A DNA stretch of 64,000 nucleotides from Cloeon dipterum (lineage: Eukaryota > Arthropoda > Insecta > Ephemeroptera > Baetidae): positions 28,896,545 through 28,960,544 of the forward strand of contig NC_088790.1 in assembly GCF_949628265.1 (NCBI RefSeq). Reading direction: 5' to 3'. The notes beneath the pieces were generated by a model. The model worked only from the letters and a program-made list of their open reading frames with translations. It ran no database searches and had not been told where the DNA came from. This document shows positions 52,701-64,000 of this stretch, one piece after another. Numbering within the stretch: the first letter of the stretch is position 1; every line of letters begins with the position of its first letter. Position numbers and translations under genes: made by a program.

Positions 52701-55700
52701 AGAAATGATTTTGAATTTAGCATTACCAGCAGGAACGACGGCCATGTGGCATTCAGGAGCATTGTCGAGGGCGAGCATTTCGGTGTCGCGGCAATCGCTA
52801 ACGACACTCACTATGCCTGGTGGGACTACCTCAGGTATTACAACGTATTCGATATATGTTTTTAAGTTGGCTGAAAGATTATCAGTTTGGAACCAGTTCT
52901 TTACGTCGAGGTCGAAGACTACCCCCGACGGCTGAGTAAATTGCTGACAAATCTGCGAAATAAAAGGTGCAGAAATTAGTATCTGAGCAATATTATGTTT
53001 GATTTCTGTCGACACAACAAAAATATCTCGTGGATAAATCAAATTGCAAACTACATACCTCGTTACCGGATTTTTGCGCCATCGCATGTTCGACAGCCAT
53101 TTCCAAAATAAAAATAACTAGAGAAAGTATATGTTCTGGAATATTTTCCGATTTAAGAGCGTGGAACATCGATGCGAAGAGGGTGGCGTGCATTGTTTTA
53201 CTCCCCACGAGTACGCGCGGGTCAAGGAAAAGTTCAGGAAATGCTTGCGGCAGACGGTACGGCGGCCACGGATTTTTAATTTTATAAGTCTGCTCCGTAC
53301 TGCGAAAATTGAATGGTTTAAAAATACTGTGAATATTTGAGATAAAATGGTTCCTACTATTTAGTAAAATTGTCCATAGCAGTCTGGACATCTTTTTTCT
53401 GGATGGCTCTGAGGGCGATGTGCAGGGGGTCGAATTTGTCTTCCCACACAAATGCCTTTGGGGTGAAAATTCCGTGCTGTAAGGCTCCACTCGGATCCGC
53501 GACTGGCTCTTTATACTCCGCAATCTGCACATGAACGAAATAAAGTTGATTGATATTAAATTATTTCATTCTTCTCTTTATTGTATCTCACCAGGACAAT
53601 TTCGCTCTCCAAGTCCTTGCAAGTATTGGAGATGCAGCGTTCTGGCATCAGGTCCATCAGCTGGCTGTGCGTTTTATCGCCCATGCAGAGCAGAGTGACC
53701 AACTCTCGCTGCGACGACTCGTCGTCGGACGGACGCAGTGATGCCCGAGTGCAAAACACGATGCCGAGGAAGGTGAAGAAGCCCTCCATCATCACTCGGT
53801 GTTCGTCGCTTTGTGTGAAGATGTCGTTCTCCTTTTTCGGCGACAGACTAAGCCACTCGTGCACACGGAAGCTGTAAAGAAATTCACATAATTATACTAA
53901 TCAGTTTGCTGAATAAATAATGCTGTGCTGCAATTATAAAAATGGTAACATTTTAGGAGCAATAATTTTATTCTAGACTAACAAAAACTGTACTTACTTT
54001 TTGAGAAATATCTCCAGAACAGTCGAGGGATCGAGCTGGGAGGCGCAAACTTGCAGCAAAAATATGTCTGCGTCCACCATAGAATTGCAGAAGTTGCACT
54101 GGGCGTATGTCATGGCTTGGCCCTTGATCTGCAATCCGTTTCGCACCCAGAGGTTGTTCACTATTTCGTAGTAAGCGACCTGCAGGACATAAAAGAAACA
54201 TTCCGTTACCAAAGATCTATTTATTCACAACAAACTGAATTTATTAAGATTAAATATATGTTGACTTTGAGAGCAAAGTTTTATTATTTTTGTTCTAATT
54301 TTCCGGCAGCGATGAAAGAGTAAAAGCAAACGGGGAAAAAGCCAGTCCATATTTAGTCATGATTCATGGTTCAAAACAAACGGGCCTATCTCCCTGACTC
54401 ACTGTTAATACACACACGTGCGAAATGCTCGGGTCTCCGCATTTTGTCCTAAATTCAACTATTTTTTTAGATGAGGAATGTTTAGACATTCCTCCTCGCT
54501 GAAATTGTGTTTAAATAATTTTTAATTTAATAATAAAAAAATTTCCACTCCGAGAGGCCTCTCTGAATTCATTTAATTTGTCAATGCCGTTTGCTGAATA
54601 TGTCCTCTCCATAAAAATAAAACAATCATTGCAAAATTCGATCCCTAAATGTCTAAGTAATTTGCATCAGCCAGGTTAGGAGCAACAAAATTTAAATTAA
54701 ATTAAATACGACGATTTAAAATTTCGGCCGCAATCAGGCGCCCTTTCTTTCACTTCAGCATCTGTTTTCTGATTCTCAGCAGCTTCCGCCCGGAGGAAAG
54801 AAAGAACTGAATCCGCGAATGAGCAGGTCGTTGTGCTTCGGCCTCGGTCACGTGGCCACGCCGGCCGCGCCTGAAGACCGCTTGCTGCCAACGCGGGCTG
54901 CAGTCGGTGGGCGCACAACACGCATGGCGCTGATCGTCACCGTTCTGCTGCTACTGGCCGCCTCCGAGGGCGGCCACGCGGCCGTCGAAGAGGTCCGACT
55001 CACTCTACAGGCACGGAATATTTAATTTTCTAATTTTTAAGCTTTTCAGGTTGATTTTTTTAATTAGGGTCAGGTGCAAAATTTCATGGGAGATGTTTAA
55101 AATATGTCTTTTTAATAAAAATACTAGCTGTCTTATTGAAATAATTTTATTAAAATCAATTTAATATTACCGAAATTTTTAATTCAGGTGATCTCTTTGG
55201 TGCGGGACCTGGGAAAGGAGGTGGCCAAGGCAGTGGAGGTGTACGAGGAGTCGGACGCCAAGGAGCAACATCTTTTGAACAGCGTCGAGCGACTCAGTGT
55301 CCAGGTGGACGCAGCGGCGAGCCGTTCCGAAGCGGCTGCCGAGTCCGTGGCGTCCGCGCACCTCAGCCTACCGACGCTGGTGCGCTCGCATCGGCGCCTG
55401 GACGCGCTGCTGGACACGGTCGGACACGTGGACGGCCTTTTCCGGCAGATGGCGCACTACACCAAAGGCCAGATCGAGAGGCACACCTTGGAGGACTTGG
55501 CTCATTCTGTTGTGTCCCACGGACACGGCTCCGTCCGCAGCAAGCTCGCAAGTTTGCACCACGCCCTCCTCGGACAGCCGGCTGCCAAAGGGCTGGACGC
55601 TGGACTTCTAGACCTTTTTCGCAAGGCCGTAAAGGTAACGACGATCAATGTTTTTTTGAAAGCGGTCAACAGATGGCACCACTAATCATTTTCTTTTACA

Positions 55701-58700
55701 TGAACAGCCAATTGCGAGAGAAACGACAGGAAGGATTTTTGTTTTAATTTAATTTTTTGGCTTTCTTGTTTATCCAAGAAAACCACGTTACTTTATTAAG
55801 TCCATTAATACGCCACCAGTTTACGACTCAACCAATTGATTTTGAGTGAAAGGAAGCTCATCTGAAAGTCCTTGCCTTTAATGTTAGATACTTTTTGCGC
55901 TCATTTCACATTCAAACCACCGAAACGGTAATAAAAACAAGTCGGCTTAGACTTCGCAGCCCTGACTCGACTATTTGAAACAAAAAGACGGTGCTTTTTC
56001 TAGCCAATTACGACAACAGCTGCTGTCACCAAACACCAAACACACCGAATTTAGAATTGAGCAAAAGCGTTGGAGCGAGGCTCTGAAAGCAGGGGTGGCG
56101 TGACGAATTCGGCCTTGAACAGTGTAACAATCGGTCTGGCTCGACGCTACATTACAAATAATGCATCTGATATCCCCCGAGAGCCGTTTAATACGCTTTA
56201 GAACAGTTGTGCTCTCGGAAAAGTCAGAGCTGCTGCGTTGAAATGCTTTCCGCGAAGCGCGCGACCTTGCAAAACGACAACACTGCGTCAGCTCTTTACA
56301 GAAGAACTTTAATTGGCGTTTTTCTGACGCACAGTGCGCGGTCATTAAGTTTATCTCGAGTTCACAGACTGCGTTTGACCAGCAAATTCGGCCTCAGAGC
56401 GTTTGAAAGTGAAACATTGATTTTATTGTAATGTAAATCTGCGGCGGAAGAGAATTCGGTTCAAATATCCGTGGCCGTATCAAAAGCACAGGATGCTGCG
56501 GGTCACGTGAGCGTACTCAACGAGTGAAAGAAACTGCTCCTCGTGGCGCACGTATTTTTTATGAATATTACACACGCGGCCACGATTATCGAGAGAGAGA
56601 GAGACGGCGGCGGCGACGACTTTCCTCTGGCTGGCGAGCCACTATATTCAGGCCGCGAGAAGAGAAACTGTGTCCGAACAATGCAAACATGGCAATTATT
56701 CTAGGTTTTCGATTAGTCAGGACGCGGTTGTTGCGAAATTTATACCGAGAGCAGCCGCGCAGGAGAAGAAGAAAGAACGGCTGGCAAACTAATATGTATT
56801 AGCTCGTCCCCGGAGTGAGTCACGCGCCAGCAATCGAGTCTAACTGCATTTTATTGCTCTCAATCAGATCGTTGACCAACAATTGACTAGGTCGGAAGGA
56901 ATGCGTGCAAAGCGAATCGCTCGCAAAGCAAGAAAATGAAATGTTGTGTCGCCCGAATTTTTCTACGCATTCTAAGAATTTTATATAACGGAATGGTTTT
57001 CTATAGAAAATGTAGTCATTGCGTGAGTTGAGGTTTCCCAATCAGTTCTTGGTAATTACAGTAGATTGATTATTTCACTTATCATCGGGTTGAATCACGA
57101 GTTTCCATTTCCATCCCTCTGATTAACGACACTAATTTCCGTCAACATATATAAATATAATGACATGAGAAACAACGCACCGACCTTGCCGACAGCGAGA
57201 GAGGCTACGCATGTGCGAGAAAAAACGATATCGATACTAAGTTAAATAAATAAATAAATAAATAAAAGAGACGTGAATAATTAAAAATGACGAAATATTG
57301 TTCCAATGAAAATAATAGATTAATATACAGCAGCGATGTTTAAATTTTCCAAACCAAAATAAGGTTCAAAACCCAGAGAATTAAAACGGGTTTAAAGAAG
57401 GGGTATCGATACAGAAATATCGATATAGAAAGTGCGGGGAGAGCGAACCAGCGAGCGAGTTGTCAGTCAGTCGGTGAAGAGTAGCGATGGAGTGGCAACG
57501 TGTGTTACTGGCGCTGCTTCTCGCGTTTGGAGTTGCGTCCGGTTCGCTGCTGCCGCGTACGACTGACGTGTCCGTGGCAGAAGCGCGCCGTCAGCTGCTG
57601 GACACTGTGTCCGACCTGCGGCGTCGATCGGAATCCGAGCCGAGCTTCTCAGTGCGCGATGTGACCAAAGCCTTCCAGTCCGTGGACGACGAGTTGTCCC
57701 GCGTTGACGCTCAGCCGTTGCCGGACGCCGCGACGGGCGTCCAGCTCATGTTGGACGGTCTCTGGCCGTGGGCGAGCGCCCTGTCCGAAGTGCGGACGAC
57801 CGACGCGTGGTACCAGAAGGTGCGCGACGTGTTCCGCGGCGCCGGCGACGGCCTGGAAGACACGGCGGCCGCCGTGGCCGCTCCCAAGCAGTCCGACAAG
57901 GCAATCGACGCGGCAATGCTAAGGCTGCACGAGGTGGTCGTCCGGCCGGACGCAAAGGGACTCTTCAAGGGTGTGGCCGAGGCCGCGACCGAGGTGAACA
58001 AACCGTTACAAGCGTGATTGTTTCCAAACTGCGTTGTGCTAGATTTCTTTAATTGATCCTTTGAACAAAATTACAGAATTAAATCGGAATTTTTACTTCG
58101 GCCAGATTTAAATTTAGAAATGGCGTAATTGGAGCGATCAGCAGCGAGGAAACTGATAGCACATTACGCTCGGTACAGTTTGACCCTGAAGTGAAACAGA
58201 AGTCGGGTTATCGCAGAGCTAGAATGACGAAAACTCAGTTCCGTTTGGCGAGAGTGAGCGGCGGCGTGAATCAGCTTTCGGTCTTTGTTGTTGCAGGAGT
58301 CGGGAAGTAAAGTGTGTGCCCTGGAGCAGTCGCCGCAGCAACTTATCTACAATCTGTACAACCTGGTGGCACTCGCTGAGCTCAGAGGATACGCGCTGAT
58401 GCAATTCTCGTGGATGATTCTCAAGCAGTACGAAAAGGGTAAACAATAAATAACAGAAATTTTTAAATTAAAATTTAACTGAGGAAAATTGCAGGAAATT
58501 TCACGCGTGAGGCGGAGCTGCTGCAAGCCAAGACTGAACTGCGATCGGCAGAAAAAGCCGCGGCGGCCAGCGAGGCCATGAAAGAGGCCAGCCGATTCGT
58601 GTGGCGCTGCGACCCCAAGCAGCACGTCGAAAACGAGACCTACGTCCAGCTGACCGAGCTGCTACAGGGTTATGTGCAGAACGAAGTGGACCTCAATCCC

Positions 58701-61700
58701 AAGGCCTCCTGCGGCGAAAACTGCGCTTACTACACCTACGCCAAGGTGAGCAAAGCCAAGTCAAGATAATTTTTTGTTGTAATTAAATCCACATTTCTGA
58801 TTATGATTTCAGGTACACGGTTGCTACCACAACCAGTATTGTAGCAAGCAACGAAAGTGCGCCGGACGCGTGTTCGACTGTCAGTTCGTCGACTCTGATA
58901 GTTGGGTCTGCCCTTCCGAGCAGCCAAGTCGGCGTTACGACTATATCGAGTTTGAGAATGGGCGTGTCCTGGGCCGGCCGGGACACTGCTCCCGCGGTAC
59001 CACCAAGGTGGACAGCTGGTGGCGTTGGCTCTTTTGGCACTGCTCCTACTGCTTCTGCACTTGCGATGATGACGGACCCAACTCAGACAGGTGGGAATAT
59101 TTATTTTTTAATTCATGTTGACACAAAAAAATTAAATAATTTTTTTAATTCCAGATACATTAGTCTGCGTCCGTCCCTGGCTAACGTTTCCGCTGGCTAC
59201 GCGGTTATAGGAATGCGTTTCGTCAAGCTGAAGAGAGTGGTGCACGTGCAGGTGCGTAATAATTAAAAAAATTAAACTAGAATGGGTGAGACATCCGGCG
59301 CAAAGGGACCAATTCAATCAGTCAACTAAATAATTTCTTAAATAATTTCAGGTTCGTCAGGCGCGAGTGGGGCCCAGGGGCGTGGTGGAGGCGGCTTCTG
59401 CGGAGTGGCTGCCGCTGGAGGCATTCGACGTGGCGGCGACGGCGCCGGGACGCGACTACCACAAAATGGATTACGAACAACGCTCCATGGACCTCGACGA
59501 CCTGACGGCGCCGCCGGGCTACGTGCTAACCGGAGTCAGGTTCAGGCGCATCGGCACCCACCTCAACCCCGAGATCCTCGCCACGCCCATGGACATGGCC
59601 GCCGGCACGCTCAACGCCGACGCCAGCCTTTGGATCGGCAACGACAACACCGACGCCGCCGTCGACGAACCTCGCACCGGAGTCCCACTCACGCTGCCGG
59701 ATGTGCCCACCAGGTGATTAAGAGAAATTATTTTAATTATATTGGTTATTTAAGTTTATTGTAACTAATTTTTCAATTATATAATTTACACCCTGTTAAG
59801 GCTTTTTAGTATATGAAAAGAATCTAATATTAAAAATAAAATTAAATTAAAGTTAAATTAATTTTGAAATTCTGACAGGTCTGTGGCATTGTCCGAGCCG
59901 GACTCGAAGCACGATCAGTTCGTAACTTTCACGCATACGGATGTTAGCAAGGACGCGGCGCAGACAACAGTACCGTTTCTGGACGCGCAGCCGGTGGCAC
60001 CGGAGCCGCCGGTGCTGCTGTCCGGCGCCGGAATTTACCACAAGGGCCGCAGAGGCTACGGCGGTTTTGTCGGCCTTCGGCTGATCACCTACGACTTCAG
60101 TGATCTCCTCGGCGCCAATCGCACCGACGCTCCGCTCAACTGACTGCTACCATTTTTCCATAATTTAACCGCGCGTAATTAATTGTAAATATAGATTAAT
60201 AAAATATTTTGTAAGGAAAGACAATAAGTCCCTGACTTTCAATTGAATACCAAAAAGTAAACAGCCCGGATGATATTACTTTCGGTTGTTGAACGGATTT
60301 TAGGGTCAAAGCATGAAAAACCAAGTTTCACATTCGACAGAAAACGAAAGTGAAATTCCCTTACCTGGGTGCGGAGCGGGTGCGTCATGATGAGCTTCAG
60401 GGTATCACTTGAAGGCATGATTTCGTGGAGTTGTGCCCCCTGCTTCAATGCCTGGCATAAAAACGCGGCGTAGAATCGGTGCAGGGGCCAGTGGAACGAC
60501 ATTTGCAGGCTGTCGATCTGTAACAATTCAATCGGGATAAATTAATGACAATTTATATATTCAAATTAAAATTTGATTGATTCATTTAACAAGCAATATT
60601 AACTTGAGATATAATTGGCTATTTTTTCTGCGCAGTAGACTTCATAGATAAATTTGTTTAAAAGAAATTTTAAAACAATACGTGATGCAAACAACACATT
60701 CCAGCCATTTGAAGCGAGTCAAAAAATTAAGATAAATGATATGAAAGGCGGAATTGAGTGTAATTATTTCTAGGTGCGATTAACATCGCAATTGACAACG
60801 ACAGGCAAAATTACAACTCATGCTCTGGCGGGTTTAATGCGCGAAATAATTGCCAGGTGTTGAAGATTGCGTTGCCAGGCGCAAAAAATCCAGCGCTGGC
60901 AAGACGGCAATCTGCGTTTTTCTGTCGCACAGCAGTTATAACCAAAGCTCACAAGAACAGCGGATGATCATCTGTGCTTTTCATGGAATATTCGAAACAG
61001 GAAAATTAAGGTTTGCACTGTTTGATGCAAATAAAAACTCAATAATTTAACAGATGCAAATAACAGTTAATTTTTAAAACCTCTGCTCAACCCAATAACA
61101 CCCCTGAGTGGCCGCAGAGGCGCAAAGGGGCTTGGGCCCAATTTGGCCATCTTTTTGCCTCCTCCCACAAGACAATTGTCTGTAAAACCAACCTGTTGGG
61201 CTATTTGAGCATCTCAAGACACTTAACTAACCATCTTTTGCAATCTCTGACATTGGGCAGCCAGTATTAAACCCCTGAACTGCTCAAATATCTCCAACGG
61301 GCTTTTTAAAAGTTCAGGGAAACAAATTACACGAAATGGGGCTTACTTCGGAGTCGACAGTGAGTCCTATTGCTGCGAACCACCTCTCCAAGGCGTCCAG
61401 ACAGCTCCTGAGCACTCTTTTTGTCAGGTCGATATCTCCTGCGTCGGTGAGGTGCGACACCAACGACCACATTGGGTAGGCACTGGCCTCGAGCTCGGCA
61501 GAGAAGGCTGCGTAATACGTGCTTGGCTCAAACTCAACGTGTCTTTCCATCTCTCGCTTGTTCAAGTTCATTCCTGCAAAAAGTGACAGATTTTAGATCA
61601 CATCTCAAAATTTAAATCAATTAGCAAACTATTTATTGTTTCAAGCATAATATAATTTTTAAAGAATGTCACAACTTCCCAAAACGTAGTCGCTAGCAAT

Positions 61701-62005
61701 AAGTGCGAGCTTCAACTTTGGTCCCTTGCTTCGATTTAGCACATTTTACTAGCCAGAAACACATAAGTGGACAGGCTGAACATTAAAGTGCTTTTTAACC
61801 CGTTCGAATCCCTCAATAATCTTACCTTGCATCAAGGAGAGAAGGTCCAGCCACTCACTCAAAAGATTTGGATCCTCCAAGAATGTGAACGCAACGTCCT
61901 TGTGAGAGAGGACGTTGTTCAAATCGGACACAAGCGGCCAGTAGCAGTGGTCCTTCATCACCCGCGTTTCGCAATCAATCACTTTATGTGGGTTTTGTTT
62001 TCCCT
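46738..62005 (-). CDS. UBR3: E3 ubiquitin-protein ligase UBR3, C-terminal part
   Basis: RING-type ubiquitin ligase of the UBR family. Eighteen exons join in frame (complement): 61826-62005, 61347-61573, 60365-60517, 53998-54179, 53592-53871, 53358-53524, 53059-53299, 52727-52952, 52416-52606, 51619-52036, 50729-51006, 50525-50670, 49857-50233, 49399-49590, 48516-48989, 47546-47805, 46915-47054, 46738-46855; 4250 nt, about 1416 aa. The first exon starts in phase 1, so the UBR box and N-terminus lie right of the window. Diagnostic matches to UBR3: [57 protein letters not shown], the RING-H2 split over three exons (CTIC, then [16 protein letters not shown], then [10 protein letters not shown]), and the C-terminal [23 protein letters not shown] and FDHINKKW. 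The 6.2 kb intron 54180-60364 holds a gene on the other strand. Confidence 0.97.
47117..47524 (-). mobile_element. TTAA-flanked MITE, full copy 3, in UBR3 intron
   Basis: 408 bp with TTAA at 47113-47116 and 47525-47528. Ends are AGTGGAATGATAC and, inwards from the right, AGAGGAATGATAC. It fills most of the 491-bp intron 47055-47545 and ends about 20 bp from the 5' splice site of the upstream UBR3 exon. Confidence 0.85.
48199..48300 (+). repeat. Fragment of the hAT-like family in UBR3 intron
   Basis: CAGAGTTGCAAAAAACCCGC followed by GGGCAGTGGTAAATTGCGG and TTCTTGCAGGCAATATTTTC parallels the outer part of 45481-45810. No right terminus is found. Confidence 0.45.
49020..49290 (-). repeat. Decayed copy of the TTAA-flanked element
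   Basis: Retains the order CTAAATTAGG, GAGAAAATCGGCC, AAGTTAGC, CCGATAGATCTCGATGAGAG and AGCACCGTAAATTT of the full copies, on the minus strand, with unresolved ends. Located in a UBR3 intron. Confidence 0.5.
51239..51420. repeat. Half copy of the TA-flanked family in UBR3 intron
   Basis: TA followed by GTGTTTGAAGCGTCCAACAG and ATGGCGCCACC matches the left end of 37872-38245. It continues through CATCCGCTGCGATTTCA and CAATCCAGCCGTTC, then stops before the right arm. Confidence 0.6.
54924..60143 (+). CDS. Secreted DUF4803-like protein, isoform A (nested in UBR3 intron)
   Basis: Function unknown. Exons: 54924-54992, 55188-55634, 58297-58438, 58495-58745, 58813-59090, 59155-59251, 59352-59713, 59879-60143; 1911 nt, 636 aa, all phases consistent. 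The N-terminus [19 protein letters not shown] is a strong signal peptide. An in-frame upstream ATG at 54819 would add 35 residues and hide it, so 54924 was chosen. A helical Ala/Ser-rich N-terminal half follows. The shared C-terminal part has FSWMILKQY, then a cysteine-rich block ([44 protein letters not shown]), then a beta-rich region. From memory this resembles the insect family DUF4803; I assign no activity. Probable poly(A) signal AATAAA at 60198. Confidence 0.85.
55635..58296 (+). other. Intron of the nested gene containing the alternative first exon
   Basis: For isoform A this 2.66 kb is one intron. A separate 5' exon for isoform B sits at 57487-57993. The start (55665-55682) carries CAACAGATGGCACCAC, resembling the end of the TA-flanked family. 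A TAAA microsatellite lies near 57243. No other gene was seen. Confidence 0.6.
57455..57486 (+). promoter_or_regulatory. Possible promoter/initiator of isoform B
   Basis: TTGTCAGTCAGTCGG just upstream of the ATG at 57487 contains TCAGTC, close to the arthropod initiator TCAGTY. No TATA box is placed convincingly. This is a weak motif-level call supported mainly by the signal-peptide exon that follows. Confidence 0.3.
57487..60143 (+). CDS. Secreted DUF4803-like protein, isoform B (alternative first exon)
   Basis: A single 507-nt exon (57487-57993) replaces the first two exons of isoform A and splices to the same downstream exons from 58297; 1902 nt, 633 aa. It opens with its own signal peptide, [20 protein letters not shown]. 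The donor GAG|GTGAAC at 57993/57994 leaves phase 0, the phase the shared exon needs. Its end aligns with that of isoform A ([17 protein letters not shown] against [20 protein letters not shown]), as do LEDTAAAV and LEDLAHSV, so the two 5' ends appear to be duplicated copies. Without splicing the frame would stop at 58017, giving a 176-aa protein without the cysteine-rich half; I judge this less likely. Confidence 0.75.
60198..60203 (+). terminator. Probable poly(A) signal of the nested gene
   Basis: AATAAA lies 55 nt after the stop codon. Cleavage soon after it would end the transcript about 150 bp before the UBR3 exon at 60365-60517 on the opposite strand. Confidence 0.6.
61082..61310 (-). 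repeat. Inverted relative of the CAGCCCGT-ended family
   Basis: On the minus strand it carries AGCCCGTTGGAGATATTTGAGC, CTGCCCAATGTCAGA and the GCTCAAATAGCCCAACAGG block, as in 44878-45047, with an insertion at one end. It lies in the UBR3 intron 60518-61346. Confidence 0.6.
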
Positions 62006-64000
62006 CTGTCAACAAAAATTATGAATGTTATTTTAGTTCAAAGAATTCAAATTATCTGAGGACATTTTACTTTGCATGTACATTTTATTCCAATTCGTGT
62101 CGAGGTGAAAATTTATGAAGGATTTGTATTTTTAAATAATTAATTAATTATGCATTAAAAAGAATAACAGAACCAATTGTTCAATTCCCGACAATGTAGG
62201 CGCCACCTTTTCCCCCACTATCACCTTTTGTAAAACGCGACCCCTCTGAGCGCTAGCGAGCGGCAAGGAGCCGGAGGAGATCATTGTAAGCTAGGCCGTC
62301 GCGAGCGGCGGGCGTCGTTTCTGATAATAAATACTCAAATGATAAGAGGAGTTGTGTAATTGTTTGAGATCACCTGAAGGAAAGTAAGTTGACTTAAAGC
62401 AATTCATTTAAATAACGTAAATCTCCGTGTTTGAGCATTGTCCGTCTGACAGTGACGGAGTTAGCCATTTGAAATTCCTCTCCTTTTTTAAAATTAGTTT
62501 ATAGAACAACAAGTACAAAATATTAATTCTTCGGGGGATATTGCAGTGACTGGTCTCGCCGCGAATCGATATTCTTAACAAGATATATGAGGCTGAATAG
62601 AAGCAAGCAAGGACGCTTTTGACAATATTTGTCGTGACACAAATCATTACGCACAAAACAATTTCAGGGAGACCTGCTTCCTCAGAGGGGAAACCCTGAC
62701 AAAGGGCGGCTTTTAGGTTGTGGGTGGCCATGAATATGCAATTTTTCCTAAAAGCGTTCCGGCGTGTTTCAAAAAGTTATTTTATTATTTCTGCCTTCCT
62801 TTCTTAAAAGTTTTTTCACGCTCTCAATAATAGCCTCAGGAATCGGGCAAGCATGTGCCGCAGGGGAGAGAATATGAAACGAAATATCATGGCTTTAGCA
62901 GGGGGGTCGGTCACCTGAATAGGCAATTCTTCCATTAGCTGAGTAGCGTCTATCGGGAATCGGGAGTGAATAACATGACCTTAAAATGTACCCTGGTGTG
63001 TTCAAGAACATGATTTATTTTTCATATTGCATCATGGGTAAAATTATAGCTCAAAATTTGACGCATACGAGGGAGTTGACCGCCAATAAATTGCGTAATC
63101 AGTAAAAGAATAAAAAGAAAGCTGAATTGATTCAAGTGCTCTAGAATTTTTCGGAACTTTTTAGCAAATAAAAAAACATGACAAGCGAAATTGAATTTTT
63201 ATGGCAAAAGTTCAAGCTCAGATTTACCCTTTTTATTATTATTAATAATAAGATTAAAATCATCTCTAATGTTTTCCAAAAAGTTAATTTATTTTTAAAA
63301 TATTTCAGTAAAAAATTTACCAGAATTGAAGAAAACCAAATTGCTAGATTTTTTACCCCTCATTGTCGCTTTATAAAATAACCATTAAATATTAGTCATA
63401 TTATTATTTTGAAAATAAATAGTTTTGACTTTTCTTGAGGGATGAGAGCCACTGAACCCCTCCCTTTCCTCGAATAAAAATTTCTTGACAAGAAAGGAAC
63501 AATTATAGACTTTGTAGAGCTTTGAGTGAGTACGGTGAAGGATTCGGGCGATATTTTTCTTCAGGAGAAAAAATATGAAGCCTTTATTTTGGAGGATGAT
63601 CTGAAGGAGTGGACAAGAGTGTGATTAATGGTCAACACAAGAAGAGCAAAACCTCAACCAACCCTTGCTACTGTTCAGCCAAAAATACCGAATTGAGGCG
63701 ATTGAGGTGCATGCGGTGGTAGAAATGGGATTCGTAAATTCGTAGGATAAAGGGAGCGCGGGAAATATAGCCATTGCATTCAATAAATAGTTTTGCGGGG
63801 GTGGTATAAAGAAGACAAATAATGCAGCAGGTGCAGGGTTATTGTGCACTATATGTTTTGATCAACGTACACCACCTGCAAAATGTGAGTGTTGTTTGAG
63901 GGAATTGTGCAAGCATTAGATGGACGACCGGTCCGTGATGTTACGAAAAAAAATAAATCCAATATAATATATATCCCTCAAGACTACGAATTTACGCTGC
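62006..64000 (-). other. UBR3 intron extending to the window edge
   Basis: The acceptor TTGACAG at 62006 opens an intron whose upstream exon is outside the window. No further UBR3 exon was recognised. It contains the dispersed repeat at 62194-62465. Open frames at 62408-62731 and 63625-63849 (minus) have no family match or splice support. Confidence 0.5.
62194..62465 (+). repeat. Dispersed repeat, copy 2
   Basis: Direct-orientation match to 35550-35780, sharing CCACTATCACCTT, ACGCGACCCCTCTG, AGCCGGAGGAG, CTAGGCCGTCGC and CAGTGACGGAGTTAG. It is somewhat longer, with an extra AGCGGCAAGG segment. Confidence 0.7.

Noticed and set aside
57487-58017. Separate 176-aa single-exon secreted gene
   Set aside because: Possible, but a donor in the correct phase at 57993 and similarity to the end of the isoform A 5' unit favour an alternative first exon.
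59405-59764. 119-codon Arg/His-rich open frame within the nested gene
   Set aside because: A shadow frame of exon 59352-59713, which joins its neighbours in another frame.
62408-62731. 107-aa open frame on the minus strand in the UBR3 intron
   Set aside because: Overlaps the end of a dispersed repeat, has no match to UBR3 or other families, and lacks splice sites in phase.
63625-63893. Possible UBR3 exon after a TTTTGCAG acceptor at about 63890
   Set aside because: The frame meets a stop within a few codons and no usable donor keeps UBR3-like sequence.

Overview
The window is animal nuclear DNA and most likely comes from an insect. Coding exons are separated by AT-rich introns with GT-AG sites. 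The genes are single-copy metazoan orthologs plus one secreted, cysteine-rich protein of a type I associate with insects (DUF4803-like, from memory). I cannot name the species. I rebuilt gene models by translating exons and requiring that splice sites and codon phases join in frame. All models close without frameshifts.

Layout: (1) 402-613 (-), first coding exon of a tektin-like gene that continues off the left edge. (2) 1375-13478 (-), complete class ID unconventional myosin (Myo1D/Myo31DF), 13 coding exons, 1017 aa, with a 7.65 kb first intron. (3) 17648-24041 (-), complete ANKZF1/Vms1-type peptidyl-tRNA hydrolase of ribosome quality control, 11 exons, 719 aa. (4) 24875-27969 (-), complete PTER, 6 exons, 372 aa. 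(5) 27970-33891, no gene seen; probably contains the long 3' UTR of the next gene. (6) 33892-39214 (-), FoxJ2/3-type forkhead factor, 4 exons found, 360 aa. (7) 40696-41278 (+), SUMO, 5 exons, 99-aa precursor. (8) 46738-62005 (-), C-terminal about 1416 aa of the E3 ubiquitin ligase UBR3, 18 exons, continuing off the right edge. (9) 54924-60143 (+), a secreted DUF4803-like gene lying wholly inside one UBR3 intron on the opposite strand. It has two paralogous, phase-compatible alternative 5' ends giving proteins of 636 and 633 aa.

The space between exons is rich in short non-autonomous elements. Two carry exact 8-bp target duplications and CAG...CTG-type ends (hAT-like), at 1663-1936 and 45481-45810. 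One family of about 0.4 kb is flanked by TTAA in all three full copies. A TA-flanked family (37872-38245) has 20-bp inverted ends. A SINE-like family has a shared 3' end and an A tail. Several long foldback palindromes are also present. Two introns (the last of Myo1D and the penultimate of UBR3) consist mostly of one such element.

The genes are not an operon or an obvious pathway. SUMO, UBR3 and ANKZF1 all concern protein modification or quality control, but their proximity looks incidental. The strongest points for follow-up are the nested gene with duplicated first exons and the mobile-element families with intact ends. I found no rRNA, tRNA, CRISPR array or prokaryote-type system.
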